Below are positions 51,923-61,564 of a DNA stretch of 64,000 bases, piece by piece. The notes beneath the pieces are model-generated. The model saw only the letters and a list, made by a program, of their open reading frames with translations, made no database searches and was not told the DNA's origin. The position numbers and the translations under genes were made by a program. Within the stretch, counting starts at the first letter, position 1. Every line of letters begins with the position of its first letter. Source of the stretch: an uncultured Porphyromonadaceae bacterium (GTDB lineage: Bacteria; Bacteroidota; Bacteroidia; Bacteroidales; Muribaculaceae); assembly GCA_900547825.1 (NCBI GenBank), contig URII01000004.1:1-64000 (forward strand). Reading direction: 5' to 3'.

Positions 51923-54900
51923 TTATTTTACCGCAACCTTGACAACAGAGCGTCCGGCAGCAACCAGATATATGCCACAAGGCATATCCACTCGGTAGCT
52001 GTCCGAGCCATGACCGCGGTAAAGCATACGGCCTGTCGCATCTGTTATAGCCACGGCGTCATTAATACCCACACCGTCGATCATAACCGTATGGCCGGAT
52101 ACCCGTACCGATGGCCCGTTGTCAGTAACATTGTCCATGCCTACATTTCCTATCACGGCAGTATAGACATTGCTTGCACCGCTCTCACGCGATCCGTAGA
52201 GGGCTGTCACCTTATAGTCGTAGCTTCCGTCGGCAAGACCTGAGTCAGTCCAGCCGGTTGCTGTGGCAGGCAGATCGGCCACAGCCACACCGTTACGGTA
52301 AACCCGGTAGCCGGTATGCTGGAGGTTGCCCATAGGCGCGCGTGCCACATAGCTCATATCGTCGAGATAGAAAATGTAATGGTCGTCACTCACGTAATGC
52401 ACTGCAAAATAGCGAGCGGAGGCAGGAAGCGTGTATTCGTAGAGAGTCCATGCCACAGGAGCCTCCACAACACCTGAAAGCGAACGGAACGATGCCGGAT
52501 CGGTATCGATAGTCGAATACATCACCTCGAACTGTTCAAGCCCGTAAAGCTCAAAGTCGGCAAACGCAGTCTTGGCATAGAAACTTACTTTAGTTCCGCC
52601 GTGAACTTCAGGAGATATGAACCAGTCGTCATTAGCCGTTCCATAGCTCTGGAAACCGGCCAGAAGTTGCTGTCCGGTGCGCGGACGCCATTCCTCAAGC
52701 ATGGTTATACCGAGCACTCCGGGGTTGAACACCATAAATGCCATAGGTTCGTTGGCATTTTCAAAATATATGTCCTGAAAGCCGTAGGTAACGGCGCCGT
52801 CACCGTCGACAAGAGTGTAATCACCGAAGCCGTCGATGGAGAATGCAGGATAATCCTCAAACCCTTCGGCCACACGCAAAGCATCAGGAGAGCCCCACGA
52901 CAATGTCACCTTGTTGTCAACCGCTATTCCGGAAAGCTCGCGCACTTCAGGAGCGTCAGGAGCAGCCACAACAGTCTCTATCGTCTCGGATATATTGTTG
53001 GCGGGAACCTTGTCGGACGAAAGATCTATCACAGCCTCGACAGCCCATGAATCACCTGCCGAAGTAGCCGGTACGGTGAATTCAACAGTGCCGTACTTGC
53101 CGGGCTGTAATGCCGGGCCGTCCTGAACGGCAACCTGCGAGCCGTTGACATTGAGTTTCACTTTATAAGCATTCTCAGCGAAAGCACCGTTATTGTAAAC
53201 CGTAGCCTTATACTTCGCGGTCTTGCCCTCCTTGACGGTGGCAGGGCCAGTAAAGGCATACATGGCGAGGTCATGCTCTATCTTGTTGGTGACCGTGATA
53301 TGGTCTATGTTGACATCCTGCCCGTAATCAGCTATTCCGTGGAACGAAAGGCGGATGTAAGGCTGCGCCTTGTAAGCCGAAAGATCATATACATAGGCAT
53401 ACCATCCAGGATAAACCGACTCATCATCCACAAATATAGCTTCGTCAAGAGCCACAAAATCGCCCGAAGGCAACATCACTTCCGGTATCATACGGTCCTG
53501 ATACGGATCATCGCCATACTGGCTGTTGTTGGAAGACGAATGGTAGAAATAGAAGGTAAGCTGAGGTATGTCAAACTCGGCGAGATTGAGTTTGGGCGAC
53601 ACAAGACGTCCGGCATCGCCTATGAATCCGGAAGTACATTCGAATGTGGCGAGACCGCCGTCGTTGTCGACAGGCGCGCACACAGGATTGGTGCCCTGCG
53701 AATAAAGATTCCAGAGCTGCGAGCGGCCCTTTACAAGATACATGGTCCAGGGATCATTCTGTACAGCGCGGTCGGCGAATCCTTCGGTAAACTCACCCTT
53801 ATACGGATCGCCGAATATTATATGGTTGCTAAGCGCATATGCACCTATGCCTGCGGCAGAAACCGGTTCGATCTGATAATAGATGAAATGCTGTTTTGCA
53901 GTGCCGTCAAGGGTATTGTCAGTAAATTCCGTTCCGGTGGCCTTGTTGCTTACCATCACATTATCGGAGCGGATTATACGGTAAACCAGTTCGGAGGGAT
54001 TGACATAACCGCCGTTCTGACCGGTGGCTGGAGCCTCCCAGCGCAGCACCGGATGGCCGTCCTCCTCCATAAGCACTACATCGGTAGCCGCCACGGGCAG
54101 GTCATAGCCCACATACACAGTCACTTCGGCTTTCTCTCCGGCACCTGATGAGTTGAACGCCACAACACGGTAGGTATTGAACCCTGTAACGGCATCCTCG
54201 TCGGTCCACGAAAGCTGTGCGCCGGGTGCGGGAGTGTCAAACACATGGATGGCGTCGCGGGCATTGCCACGGTAAACCTCTATGCGGTCAATAGCCGGAA
54301 GCGTGACACCGGCGGCATTGACAGCAGGAGCGGTAAACGAGATAGTGGCCTGTTCGGCTCCTGCCGCACCAGCCACAGCCTGCAGACCTGTCACGGCTGC
54401 AGGGGCTCCATTGTCGGGAACCTCGTCTATCGTCACGTCATCGATGAAAAGATAGTAGCGCTTCTTGGGAGAAGTCATATGGAAGCCCACATAATAGTTG
54501 CCGGAGGCCGTGGCTGTGAACTCCTCTACGAACTGTTTGACTGTCTTATCATTATAATCGGAATATGTTTTTATTACCTGCTGCGACACGGCATTGTTGA
54601 CAGCACCGTGGGTCAAGGAAACTGTTTCTTTCTCGCCACGGGTCCACATAGTAAATGTAACACGGTATTTCTTGCCCTGCTCGGCTGTGAACGGAGGCAT
54701 TATCAGCCAGTCGTCAGCGGCGTTTTCAGGAGAATATCCGTAAACGGCACAGTTGGCGGGCGTTTTGTCGGGTGTTTCCTGTCCGGCCACTGCGGGGAAT
54801 TCTGGCGAATACATCCATCCGCCCCAGTGATATTCAATGTCGAAATCCTCGTTGGCGTCTATAACAGTGCACAGGTCAAAATCAGCTTTTGTCTCGAAAT

Positions 54901-56542
54901 TGAATGTGACAGGAAGAGCCGATCCGGCACCTACCGTTACCTCGGCGGTCGAAGCCTCGGCGCCACGACGGTCACCGCAATAGGGAACCACGGTGTAATA
55001 TACATTCTGCACATCGAAAGTGCCGGGGTCCGCAACTGACGTGGCCGAAGTGCGTGAAGCCACCATATCGCCGGAGGGCATACGGATCACATCATAGGCC
55101 AATGTGGCGGGATCCACATAGCCGTCGTTAATACCTTTCACAGGCGCTGTCCATGAAATCGTTGCACCTCCGTCGGCAGTAGTAACGGCAAGATCACCCA
55201 CGGCAGCAGGCGCATCCGTGCCTACAAACCACGACATAGCCACACGCGGGCCTGATCCGGCGCCGTTCGACGGTGTAACCGCAAAGTTATGGAGCCCTTC
55301 GGCAAGAGTGACATCAACAGACTGTACGGAACCTGCCTGAGCTGTTATATCGCGCAGTTTCTGCCCGTCGATCTCTATCTTTACGGAAATATCTCCGCTA
55401 AGGGATGTACCTGAATAAGTGACAGATGGCACTGTAAACCTGATTTTACCCGACAGCGAGGATCCGGCAAAATCCGTGGTCAGCTCTGTAGCGGCAGCAG
55501 GCGCAGCGGCATTGACTTCGGGTTCAAGGATGTATATACCTGTAAATTCCTCATTGTTGGTGAAATCAGCAATCTTTGAGGCCGCGCCGGTGGTGGTATT
55601 CACCTGATAGAGACCCGAACGGCCGGTAATCTCCATTGCAGCCCAATACAGTTTGTCGGTAACAGGATCGAAAGTTGCCGACTGCACATATTCGGGATTA
55701 AGTCCGGTAAGACCTATCGGCGTGCATGAGGCAGATTCTTTGTTGATGCGGTAAAGGGTCGACTCCGTGCCTTTCGATATACCGTAAAGCTCACCGGCCC
55801 GGTTGGCCGCAATGGCAATCAGCGAGGGGGTCTCGGCAATAGGAGTCACCATGCCTGTATAAGTGTCAAGTGTGCCTACTGCCGGAACAAATTTCTCGAG
55901 AATCCCCTCCACCACTGTTTTCTTTATATAGCATATAACATACACAGTGCCTGTGGTGGGATCGTAGGTCATATCATGAGTGATCTGCGACTGGTCGAAG
56001 GTTTCCTGTATGAACGAATGGGTGATCCGGCTCCATTGCTTCGTGGCGAAATCATATGTCATGAAGGTCGAGAACGTATAACCCATTTCAGGAGTGTACA
56101 CATATGAATTATAGTAATACTTGCCGTCGCCATAAGTACCTCCGCCGTTGGCCTCATAGCTCTGCACAGGGACTTCAAGCACAGGGGTTATGACAGATGA
56201 GGCAGTGAACGAATATATACCGTAATTGCCGGTGCTTCCCGCCCATGCGTCACTGTATATAAGCGAGCCGTGCAGAGTGGTGCCGTCACCGGGTATGCGC
56301 GAGGGGGCAGGAGCATCAAGTCTTGCCGGATTCCAGCTGAAAAGCGAAGGCCGGACAGTTTCATGCCGTGCCATTGTGGGAGCTGTCAGGGGCTTCACAC
56401 CCGCATTGGTTTTGGTAGGAGGGGCCGGCTGCTCCACCCGCGTACGTTGTCGGACAGGGCTATAATCCGTAGACCGCACTTGTGCTGTTATCGAACCGAT
56501 TAGGGCCATAGCAGCCATTACTGTGATAAATCTGTGTTTCAT
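51923..56542 (-). CDS. Giant T9SS-secreted cleaved-adhesin-type protein (1539 residues)
   Basis: Start at MKHRFITVMAAMALIGSITA (56542) is chosen because it begins a clean signal peptide; an in-frame Met 23 codons upstream would place charged residues before it. Domain order equals that of the downstream gene: propeller-like N-terminus (DMTYDPTTGTVYVICY, ATFDPVTDKLYWAAM, LYQVNTTTGAASKI), FnIII-like segments, jelly rolls with AADDWLIMPP (about 635) and a middle one (PQLTFYFYHSSSNNSQYG), a CARDB-like part (HDLAMYAFTGPATVKEGKTA) and NDDWFISPEV (about 1315). The C-terminal signal is VAITDATGRMLYRGHGSDSY followed by a Tyr-Leu-Val strand and VVKVAVK. It is a paralogue of the 1464-residue protein. 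Confidence 0.85.
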   Translation of the reverse strand: MKHRFITVMAAMALIGSITAQVRSTDYSPVRQRTRVEQPAPPTKTNAGVKPLTAPTMARHETVRPSLFSWNPARLDAPAPSRIPGDGTTLHGSLIYSDAWAGSTGNYGIYSFTASSVITPVLEVPVQSYEANGGGTYGDGKYYYNSYVYTPEMGYTFSTFMTYDFATKQWSRITHSFIQETFDQSQITHDMTYDPTTGTVYVICYIKKTVVEGILEKFVPAVGTLDTYTGMVTPIAETPSLIAIAANRAGELYGISKGTESTLYRINKESASCTPIGLTGLNPEYVQSATFDPVTDKLYWAAMEITGRSGLYQVNTTTGAASKIADFTNNEEFTGIYILEPEVNAAAPAAATELTTDFAGSSLSGKIRFTVPSVTYSGTSLSGDISVKIEIDGQKLRDITAQAGSVQSVDVTLAEGLHNFAVTPSNGAGSGPRVAMSWFVGTDAPAAVGDLAVTTADGGATISWTAPVKGINDGYVDPATLAYDVIRMPSGDMVASRTSATSVADPGTFDVQNVYYTVVPYCGDRRGAEASTAEVTVGAGSALPVTFNFETKADFDLCTVIDANEDFDIEYHWGGWMYSPEFPAVAGQETPDKTPANCAVYGYSPENAADDWLIMPPFTAEQGKKYRVTFTMWTRGEKETVSLTHGAVNNAVSQQVIKTYSDYNDKTVKQFVEEFTATASGNYYVGFHMTSPKKRYYLFIDDVTIDEVPDNGAPAAVTGLQAVAGAAGAEQATISFTAPAVNAAGVTLPAIDRIEVYRGNARDAIHVFDTPAPGAQLSWTDEDAVTGFNTYRVVAFNSSGAGEKAEVTVYVGYDLPVAATDVVLMEEDGHPVLRWEAPATGQNGGYVNPSELVYRIIRSDNVMVSNKATGTEFTDNTLDGTAKQHFIYYQIEPVSAAGIGAYALSNHIIFGDPYKGEFTEGFADRAVQNDPWTMYLVKGRSQLWNLYSQGTNPVCAPVDNDGGLATFECTSGFIGDAGRLVSPKLNLAEFDIPQLTFYFYHSSSNNSQYGDDPYQDRMIPEVMLPSGDFVALDEAIFVDDESVYPGWYAYVYDLSAYKAQPYIRLSFHGIADYGQDVNIDHITVTNKIEHDLAMYAFTGPATVKEGKTAKYKATVYNNGAFAENAYKVKLNVNGSQVAVQDGPALQPGKYGTVEFTVPATSAGDSWAVEAVIDLSSDKVPANNISETIETVVAAPDAPEVRELSGIAVDNKVTLSWGSPDALRVAEGFEDYPAFSIDGFGDYTLVDGDGAVTYGFQDIYFENANEPMAFMVFNPGVLGITMLEEWRPRTGQQLLAGFQSYGTANDDWFISPEVHGGTKVSFYAKTAFADFELYGLEQFEVMYSTIDTDPASFRSLSGVVEAPVAWTLYEYTLPASARYFAVHYVSDDHYIFYLDDMSYVARAPMGNLQHTGYRVYRNGVAVADLPATATGWTDSGLADGSYDYKVTALYGSRESGASNVYTAVIGNVGMDNVTDNGPSVRVSGHTVMIDGVGINDAVAITDATGRMLYRGHGSDSYRVDMPCGIYLVAAGRSVVKVAVK

Positions 56543-56589
56543 TGTATTTTGTTTATGAGTGGATAAATATCTCGTTATTATCAGAGTGT

Positions 56590-56631
56590 AAAGACCGGCC
56601 GCCCTGAACATTCAGCGGCCAGCCGGTCTTT
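56590..56631 (-). terminator. Hairpin after the third giant surface-protein gene
   Basis: AAAGACCGG pairs with CCGGTCTTT, with further CGGCC/GGCCGC-type pairing inside. On the minus strand it lies 37 bases after the stop codon of the 56668-60468 gene. Confidence 0.7.
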
Positions 56632-56667
56632 TATTCATATGTCATGGAGCCTATGCTCCACCCATGG

Positions 56668-59600
56668 TCATTTAACGACTTTCAATGTGTGGACCTTCCC
56701 GTCAAGGGTGAATCTCACAACATAGACGCCTTTCACGAGGCCGTCAAGCGATATGTAGCCTTCGGCTTTGTCAGATGCAAACATCACTTTACCTGATATG
56801 TCGGCTATCATCACCCCGGTGGCCACTCCGTCGAAAGTCAGCGCTCCGGAAGTTCTGTCGAAACCTATACCGTCGGCCAGGATGTTGTCAATACCCACAG
56901 TAGATATGTATATGCCGAAACTGTTCACGGTCACGGCTCCCTGACTGCGGGCATGGAGTCCGAAATTGAGAGCGCCGGCCGGCACATTCACCACAGTTTC
57001 CTCACCAGGTTCGGTATCATCGGCCTGTACATCGAGTTCTGCAGGATCCACAGCTTTTATATATATCACGTCATTCTGCTTGCTGTTGATGTTGACTGCA
57101 TCAGCCAGCACGGATACTGTAGCTATTTTCTGCATTCCCTCATATCCTGAAGTTGTTGAATAGCATACATCGAACTCATAAGGAGCAAAGTCCGTATTGC
57201 CGTATCCAAGGAACTCGCTTAACTTGATTTCATAAGTCTTGCCCAACTCCAGTTCCACTTTAGGTGAGACTGCCCAATCATCGGGAGCGGCTGAGGTCTT
57301 GGTGATCTTGAGTCCGGTGCCAAAAACCTCCCATGTGATATCACCATAAGGATAATACGACTGTTTATCACCGTCCACATTATATACACTCCACGTGGAG
57401 AATCCGTTGTCGGCCACTTCATAGGGCACTTGCAGGCCGCCGCCTATCCATTCCGAAACCACCTCCGGAGCAGCATCAGCCGATTTGCCTCCTTCCGAGT
57501 ATATCTCAACACGATAGGTGTGGCAACCTGGTTCAGCCACTGAGTTGTCAACATATGTGGAAAGCTCGCCGGGAACAAGATTCTCATAGATGGAATCTAT
57601 CTTCTCACCATTCCTGAATATGAGGGCATGGCTCAAGTCGGGAGTAACCCCGGGCACATTTGAAGTTGTAGGATTGCGCCATGTTACCGTAGCCGAAAGC
57701 ACATAATCGGGAGCAGGCGTAACAGCGAGTTCCGACACAACATCGGGAACAAGTGTCAGGCGGTCAATAGTAACGCCATCAAGTGTCAATTGGTAGGAGG
57801 CATATGACAGTGAGGGCTGCGGAGTATCCATACCCCAGGCAATCTGATATGTGCCGGCCTCATCAATTTTGAAGGCATAATCGGTGCTTGTTGAAGGATC
57901 GGATGTGGAATAGCTTGCACCGGGCTGCTTCTCCTCAAACTGAAGAAAAGTGATGCGGTCAGCGCTGTAAGCCCCGGCCTCAAGGACACCGACCTTATAT
58001 GTGAGTTTCTGGTTCGATGTGCCACCTTTCATAAAGAAGTTGACATGATAATAACCCGATTCGAGAACAACCTCGGGCGATATGATCCAGTCGTTGTAAC
58101 GGCGCTCTCCTTCCACAGCGTCAGGCTGTGCGCATACGGCTGTTTCCGAAGCTGAACTTATAGCCCATGTCTTTCCATCGCCATTGGCATCCACAACATC
58201 CCATATCGCTACCGACGGATCATTATCCTTGAATGTGGTGAAATATGGCAATGCCACCGTTTTCGGGCCGATCCATGTCGATGTCACCGACACTGCACCA
58301 GCTGTGGTTCCGGCTGTAGTTTCTGTAATGACATTAAATGTATATACCCCTGCCTCAAGCACTTCGGCAGTATACTCGGCTGTTCCGCCGGGAAGAGTGG
58401 CCAATACCTCGCCATCACATTCCACTTTTATACGGTAATCCCCGGCTGCGATCGGATCGCCGGTGGTGGATTCAACAGGACAAGTCCATGTCAGAGTTGC
58501 CGTCAGAGCTTTTCCGGGATCCGGAGTAACGCTGAGTTCAGTCACCTTGGCGGGTGTCATTTCTGTAGCTTTAAGATTGAAATCCTTTATGCTGTAAGAG
58601 AACGACGATGGAGCCTTGCCATGTGTTCGGAATGCGAAATAATAGGTGCCGGGTTCCTGAACCTTGAAGTCTACGGAAACCACATCTGTGTTGGTGTTGG
58701 TAAGAGGAAGGCTCTCATTCAAGCATGTTACCATTCCCTCTATGGAACATTCCGTACCTTGCCATAATTCAAGTTTGGGCTGTGCCGTGGCGCTGCTCAC
58801 ATAGGCATTAGTGGATATATTGTAATATCCGGCTTCCGCAATCACAATGGGAGGCGAAATAAGCCAAAAGTCCTCCTGTTTGTTGCTCGTGCCGTAATAA
58901 TAGGCATATCCTCCCAGAGAGTTCGACTGCCATTTCCAGCGGTCAGTGGTCGATTCCTGTGCCTCACCTTTTATGGCAGTCCAGAAATCGTCGTAATCCG
59001 TCTGTTTGGCAAATGTAAGGGCTACAGGAAGCGTAAACGGCTCTATCGGACCGATATATTTGCCGGGATCGCAAGTAACCTTTTCGGACTTCACACCGGC
59101 CACTTTCACATCGATGGCATAAGTATGGAACCCGGGGGTGAGACCCAGAGCCTCGGTATCGTCATATGTAGTCAGAGTTTCGGTGAGTGTCACGAAAGGT
59201 GTCTCGGAATCATCGCGGTAAAGATTGATCTCTTCAATAGTCTGCTCTTCAGTAAAAGGTGTGCCGAGAGTGCTTTGCGTGGGATTTACCCAGTTAAGGG
59301 TTACCTTGAGTTCACGGTTCGGTGCAACAATAGCATTGAAACTTGAAGGCTTGGCCGGATAGAACACATTTTCAGTGATCATGAAGTCCGTAAGATACAG
59401 ATTATACATGTTTTGATCCGAATAACACCAGAATCCTACATGGTAAACTCCCGATTCCGCAGGAGTGAATGTGTCGGAATGCGGGGTCATGAAACCATTG
59501 GATTTATCAGCAAACTCAAACAGGGGTTCCGTGGCCTTGAAATTTTCAGGCGTAGGCTCCCCCTTGGCTATATAGGTGTTGAATTTCTCTATATAGTTAT

Positions 59601-60468
59601 GGGTCTGATATTTATAAAGTATCTTATATTCTTTGCCTCCCTCAAGGTAGAATGCGGGAGAAATAAGCCAATCGTCAGCTGCCGACTGGCTGGCGTAAGG
59701 ATATTTGGCACCTTTGGTGTCACCGGTCCATGTCTTGGCGTCATCATTGGCGTTCACCACAGTCCAAGCGGCATCAAGCGTGGAATTTTCCGCCAATTTC
59801 GATTCATACGGCAGCGGTGTGGTGTCATCAGGAGGAGTGACGGGATCGTCTGGTCCGGGGGTGACAGGCTGCGACTCGACCTCGGCTATGGCAAATGCCG
59901 ACACCTGCGGGCATTTGATCATGTAATTGTAGCAGCGGAACGACAGATAGTAACTGCCCGCAGTCTCGACACTGAAAGTGACGCTTTCACTATTCCACGA
60001 AGCCTTATAGAAGCTCTGTCCGAGGTCAACATACGATTTCAACGTGCGTCCTGTAGAGAGGGCGCCCTCAGCATCATCAATTGGTGAAGTTACCAGCAAC
60101 ATAAGGTCCAGATTCTGGACCTGAACGGCGGCATCGTTCCACACATTTAAATTATAAGTCACTTTGTAGGTCTTTCCGGCCTCCAGAGTAAACAGCGGCG
60201 AGATCAGGAATGAGTTGTAGTCTTCCGAGCCATTATAATCCCATATACGTGCAGAATCATATTTCACACCACCCACTGTCGAGGTCTGCGAACCTGCTCC
60301 CATAACCCATGTAGAGGCTGTGGTTCCGGCATTCTTCTTGGTCCAGCCGTCATCGTTTTTCACATCACCCAAGGCCGTGAAATTAGCCGGCCCGTAAGGC
60401 AACGCCACAGAGGCCCAGGCCAATGCCGGGAATGCCAAAGCAGCGATTAAAGAGTAGATTTTTTTCAT
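56668..60468 (-). CDS. Giant T9SS-secreted cleaved-adhesin-type protein (1266 residues)
   Basis: Signal peptide (MKKIYSLIAALAFPALAWAS). Instead of a propeller it has a string of jelly-roll domains, each with the DWLISP-type motif: YNSFLISPLF (about 85), ADDWLISPAF (about 265), EDFWLISPPI (about 535), YNDWIISPEV (about 795) and PDDWAVSPKV (about 1065), separated by FnIII-like linkers. The end (VMIADISGKVMFASDKAEGY ... GVYVVRFTLDGKVHTLKVVK) is a type A T9SS sorting signal. Five repeats of about 260 residues suggest internal duplication. It has its own promoter and precedes the two paralogues on the same strand. Confidence 0.86.
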   Translation of the reverse strand: MKKIYSLIAALAFPALAWASVALPYGPANFTALGDVKNDDGWTKKNAGTTASTWVMGAGSQTSTVGGVKYDSARIWDYNGSEDYNSFLISPLFTLEAGKTYKVTYNLNVWNDAAVQVQNLDLMLLVTSPIDDAEGALSTGRTLKSYVDLGQSFYKASWNSESVTFSVETAGSYYLSFRCYNYMIKCPQVSAFAIAEVESQPVTPGPDDPVTPPDDTTPLPYESKLAENSTLDAAWTVVNANDDAKTWTGDTKGAKYPYASQSAADDWLISPAFYLEGGKEYKILYKYQTHNYIEKFNTYIAKGEPTPENFKATEPLFEFADKSNGFMTPHSDTFTPAESGVYHVGFWCYSDQNMYNLYLTDFMITENVFYPAKPSSFNAIVAPNRELKVTLNWVNPTQSTLGTPFTEEQTIEEINLYRDDSETPFVTLTETLTTYDDTEALGLTPGFHTYAIDVKVAGVKSEKVTCDPGKYIGPIEPFTLPVALTFAKQTDYDDFWTAIKGEAQESTTDRWKWQSNSLGGYAYYYGTSNKQEDFWLISPPIVIAEAGYYNISTNAYVSSATAQPKLELWQGTECSIEGMVTCLNESLPLTNTNTDVVSVDFKVQEPGTYYFAFRTHGKAPSSFSYSIKDFNLKATEMTPAKVTELSVTPDPGKALTATLTWTCPVESTTGDPIAAGDYRIKVECDGEVLATLPGGTAEYTAEVLEAGVYTFNVITETTAGTTAGAVSVTSTWIGPKTVALPYFTTFKDNDPSVAIWDVVDANGDGKTWAISSASETAVCAQPDAVEGERRYNDWIISPEVVLESGYYHVNFFMKGGTSNQKLTYKVGVLEAGAYSADRITFLQFEEKQPGASYSTSDPSTSTDYAFKIDEAGTYQIAWGMDTPQPSLSYASYQLTLDGVTIDRLTLVPDVVSELAVTPAPDYVLSATVTWRNPTTSNVPGVTPDLSHALIFRNGEKIDSIYENLVPGELSTYVDNSVAEPGCHTYRVEIYSEGGKSADAAPEVVSEWIGGGLQVPYEVADNGFSTWSVYNVDGDKQSYYPYGDITWEVFGTGLKITKTSAAPDDWAVSPKVELELGKTYEIKLSEFLGYGNTDFAPYEFDVCYSTTSGYEGMQKIATVSVLADAVNINSKQNDVIYIKAVDPAELDVQADDTEPGEETVVNVPAGALNFGLHARSQGAVTVNSFGIYISTVGIDNILADGIGFDRTSGALTFDGVATGVMIADISGKVMFASDKAEGYISLDGLVKGVYVVRFTLDGKVHTLKVVK

Positions 60469-60514
60469 AGAACGGATTTATTAAATAAAATAATTTTTAG
60501 CATCATGTAACAGG

Positions 60515-60545
60515 CAAAAATAATTATATTATTTAATATCCGCAA
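60515..60545 (-). promoter_or_regulatory. Promoter of the giant surface-protein gene cluster
   Basis: On the minus strand TATTTTTG (60522-60515) with TTG (60545-60543) 20 bases upstream. The surrounding 298-base interval (60469-60766) is A/T-rich and shows nothing else. Confidence 0.6.
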
Positions 60546-60766
60546 TTTATAAGCCATGTTTTTTATCTTAATACCACACATTTGACAATTTTATATTAAA
60601 ATTGCTTTGCAAAGCCTCCACACCGGCATATCTATTGTACTTTTTCTCAATTTTCCCCATAATTAGCCACATATTTTCCGGCCATAACGGTCAGAAAATC
60701 GAATTAACAGCCAAAATCAGCAAATTTTTCCACAAGTTATGGATTAAAACATATGTCAGCAGGCAA

Positions 60767-61564
60767 TTATAACCATCCCAAAGCGGCAGTGCGCCCTGAA
60801 GCAACAAGCTCCGGACGGTGGACATCGCTGTTAACAATCAGAGTAACGCCGGCTTCCTTAAGCCGATCCACATATCTGCGCGACGGGAACATCCTGCCGC
60901 TATGGCCTGCATAGGCCTTGGTGTTTATCTCCACCGCCACGCCGCCCGCAATAACCGCATCGACAAGCCCGTCGGCAAGCTTCCTGTACCAAAGCTCATT
61001 CTCTATTCCCGGACTGAAGTGCGAAGCATTGTGGCCAATCTTGTCAAGATGTCCTACAATGTCGAATCCGCCGGCTTCCACCATAGCCACCGAAGCTCGG
61101 TAGAACTCAGTGACCACATGGCGGATATCATTGGCGAAATACTTGGCCATCTTCAGGCGGAAACTGTCGAAACGTCCGTCAATATCCACATAACCGTCGG
61201 GGCCTTCGATAAAATGCACTGAACCTATCGTGTAATCAAGTCCTATCGATGCGAAATAAGGATTCGCCGGCCCCCAGTCCTTCCCGAGCCAGTCAACTTC
61301 CATACCGGCAAAAATATCTATCCGGTCACCATATACAGAGCGGAGCCGCCTTATCTCATCTAAATAAGCTGGCACATCCGCAGCCGCCATGTTGCATGGC
61401 GACTCTATAGGCAGCGGCGAATGAGGCGTGAACCCGAAATAGCGCATCCCTGCGCCGATAGCGGCAACAAGAATCTCCTCCATCGGGGCATAGCCGTCGC
61501 AGAACTGCGTGTGGGAGTGGAAATTATAGTCAGGCGTTGACGATACTATCCGGGCGAAGTCCAT
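60767..61564 (-). CDS. PHP-domain phosphatase, histidinol-phosphatase type (HisK)
   Basis: A 265-residue PHP-fold metal-dependent phosphatase: NFHSHTQFCDG (about 14-24) and PHSP (about 47-50) supply metal ligands, followed by MEVDWLG (about 87-93), IGSVHFIEG (about 114-122), VGHLDKIGHN (about 170-179) and NSDVHRP (about 245-251). The family (EC 3.1.3.15) hydrolyses histidinol phosphate. There are no other his genes here, so another phosphate ester is possible. MDFARIVSS at 61564 is taken as start; the in-frame Met at 61591 would extend the overlap with the CstA gene from 35 to 62 bases. Confidence 0.85.
   Translation of the reverse strand: MDFARIVSSTPDYNFHSHTQFCDGYAPMEEILVAAIGAGMRYFGFTPHSPLPIESPCNMAAADVPAYLDEIRRLRSVYGDRIDIFAGMEVDWLGKDWGPANPYFASIGLDYTIGSVHFIEGPDGYVDIDGRFDSFRLKMAKYFANDIRHVVTEFYRASVAMVEAGGFDIVGHLDKIGHNASHFSPGIENELWYRKLADGLVDAVIAGGVAVEINTKAYAGHSGRMFPSRRYVDRLKEAGVTLIVNSDVHRPELVASGRTAALGWL

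Noticed and set aside
53273..55039. Plus-strand frames of 291 and 264 codons opposite a giant surface-protein gene
   Set aside because: Antisense to repeated FnIII/jelly-roll coding sequence; length is explained by codon bias on the sense strand.
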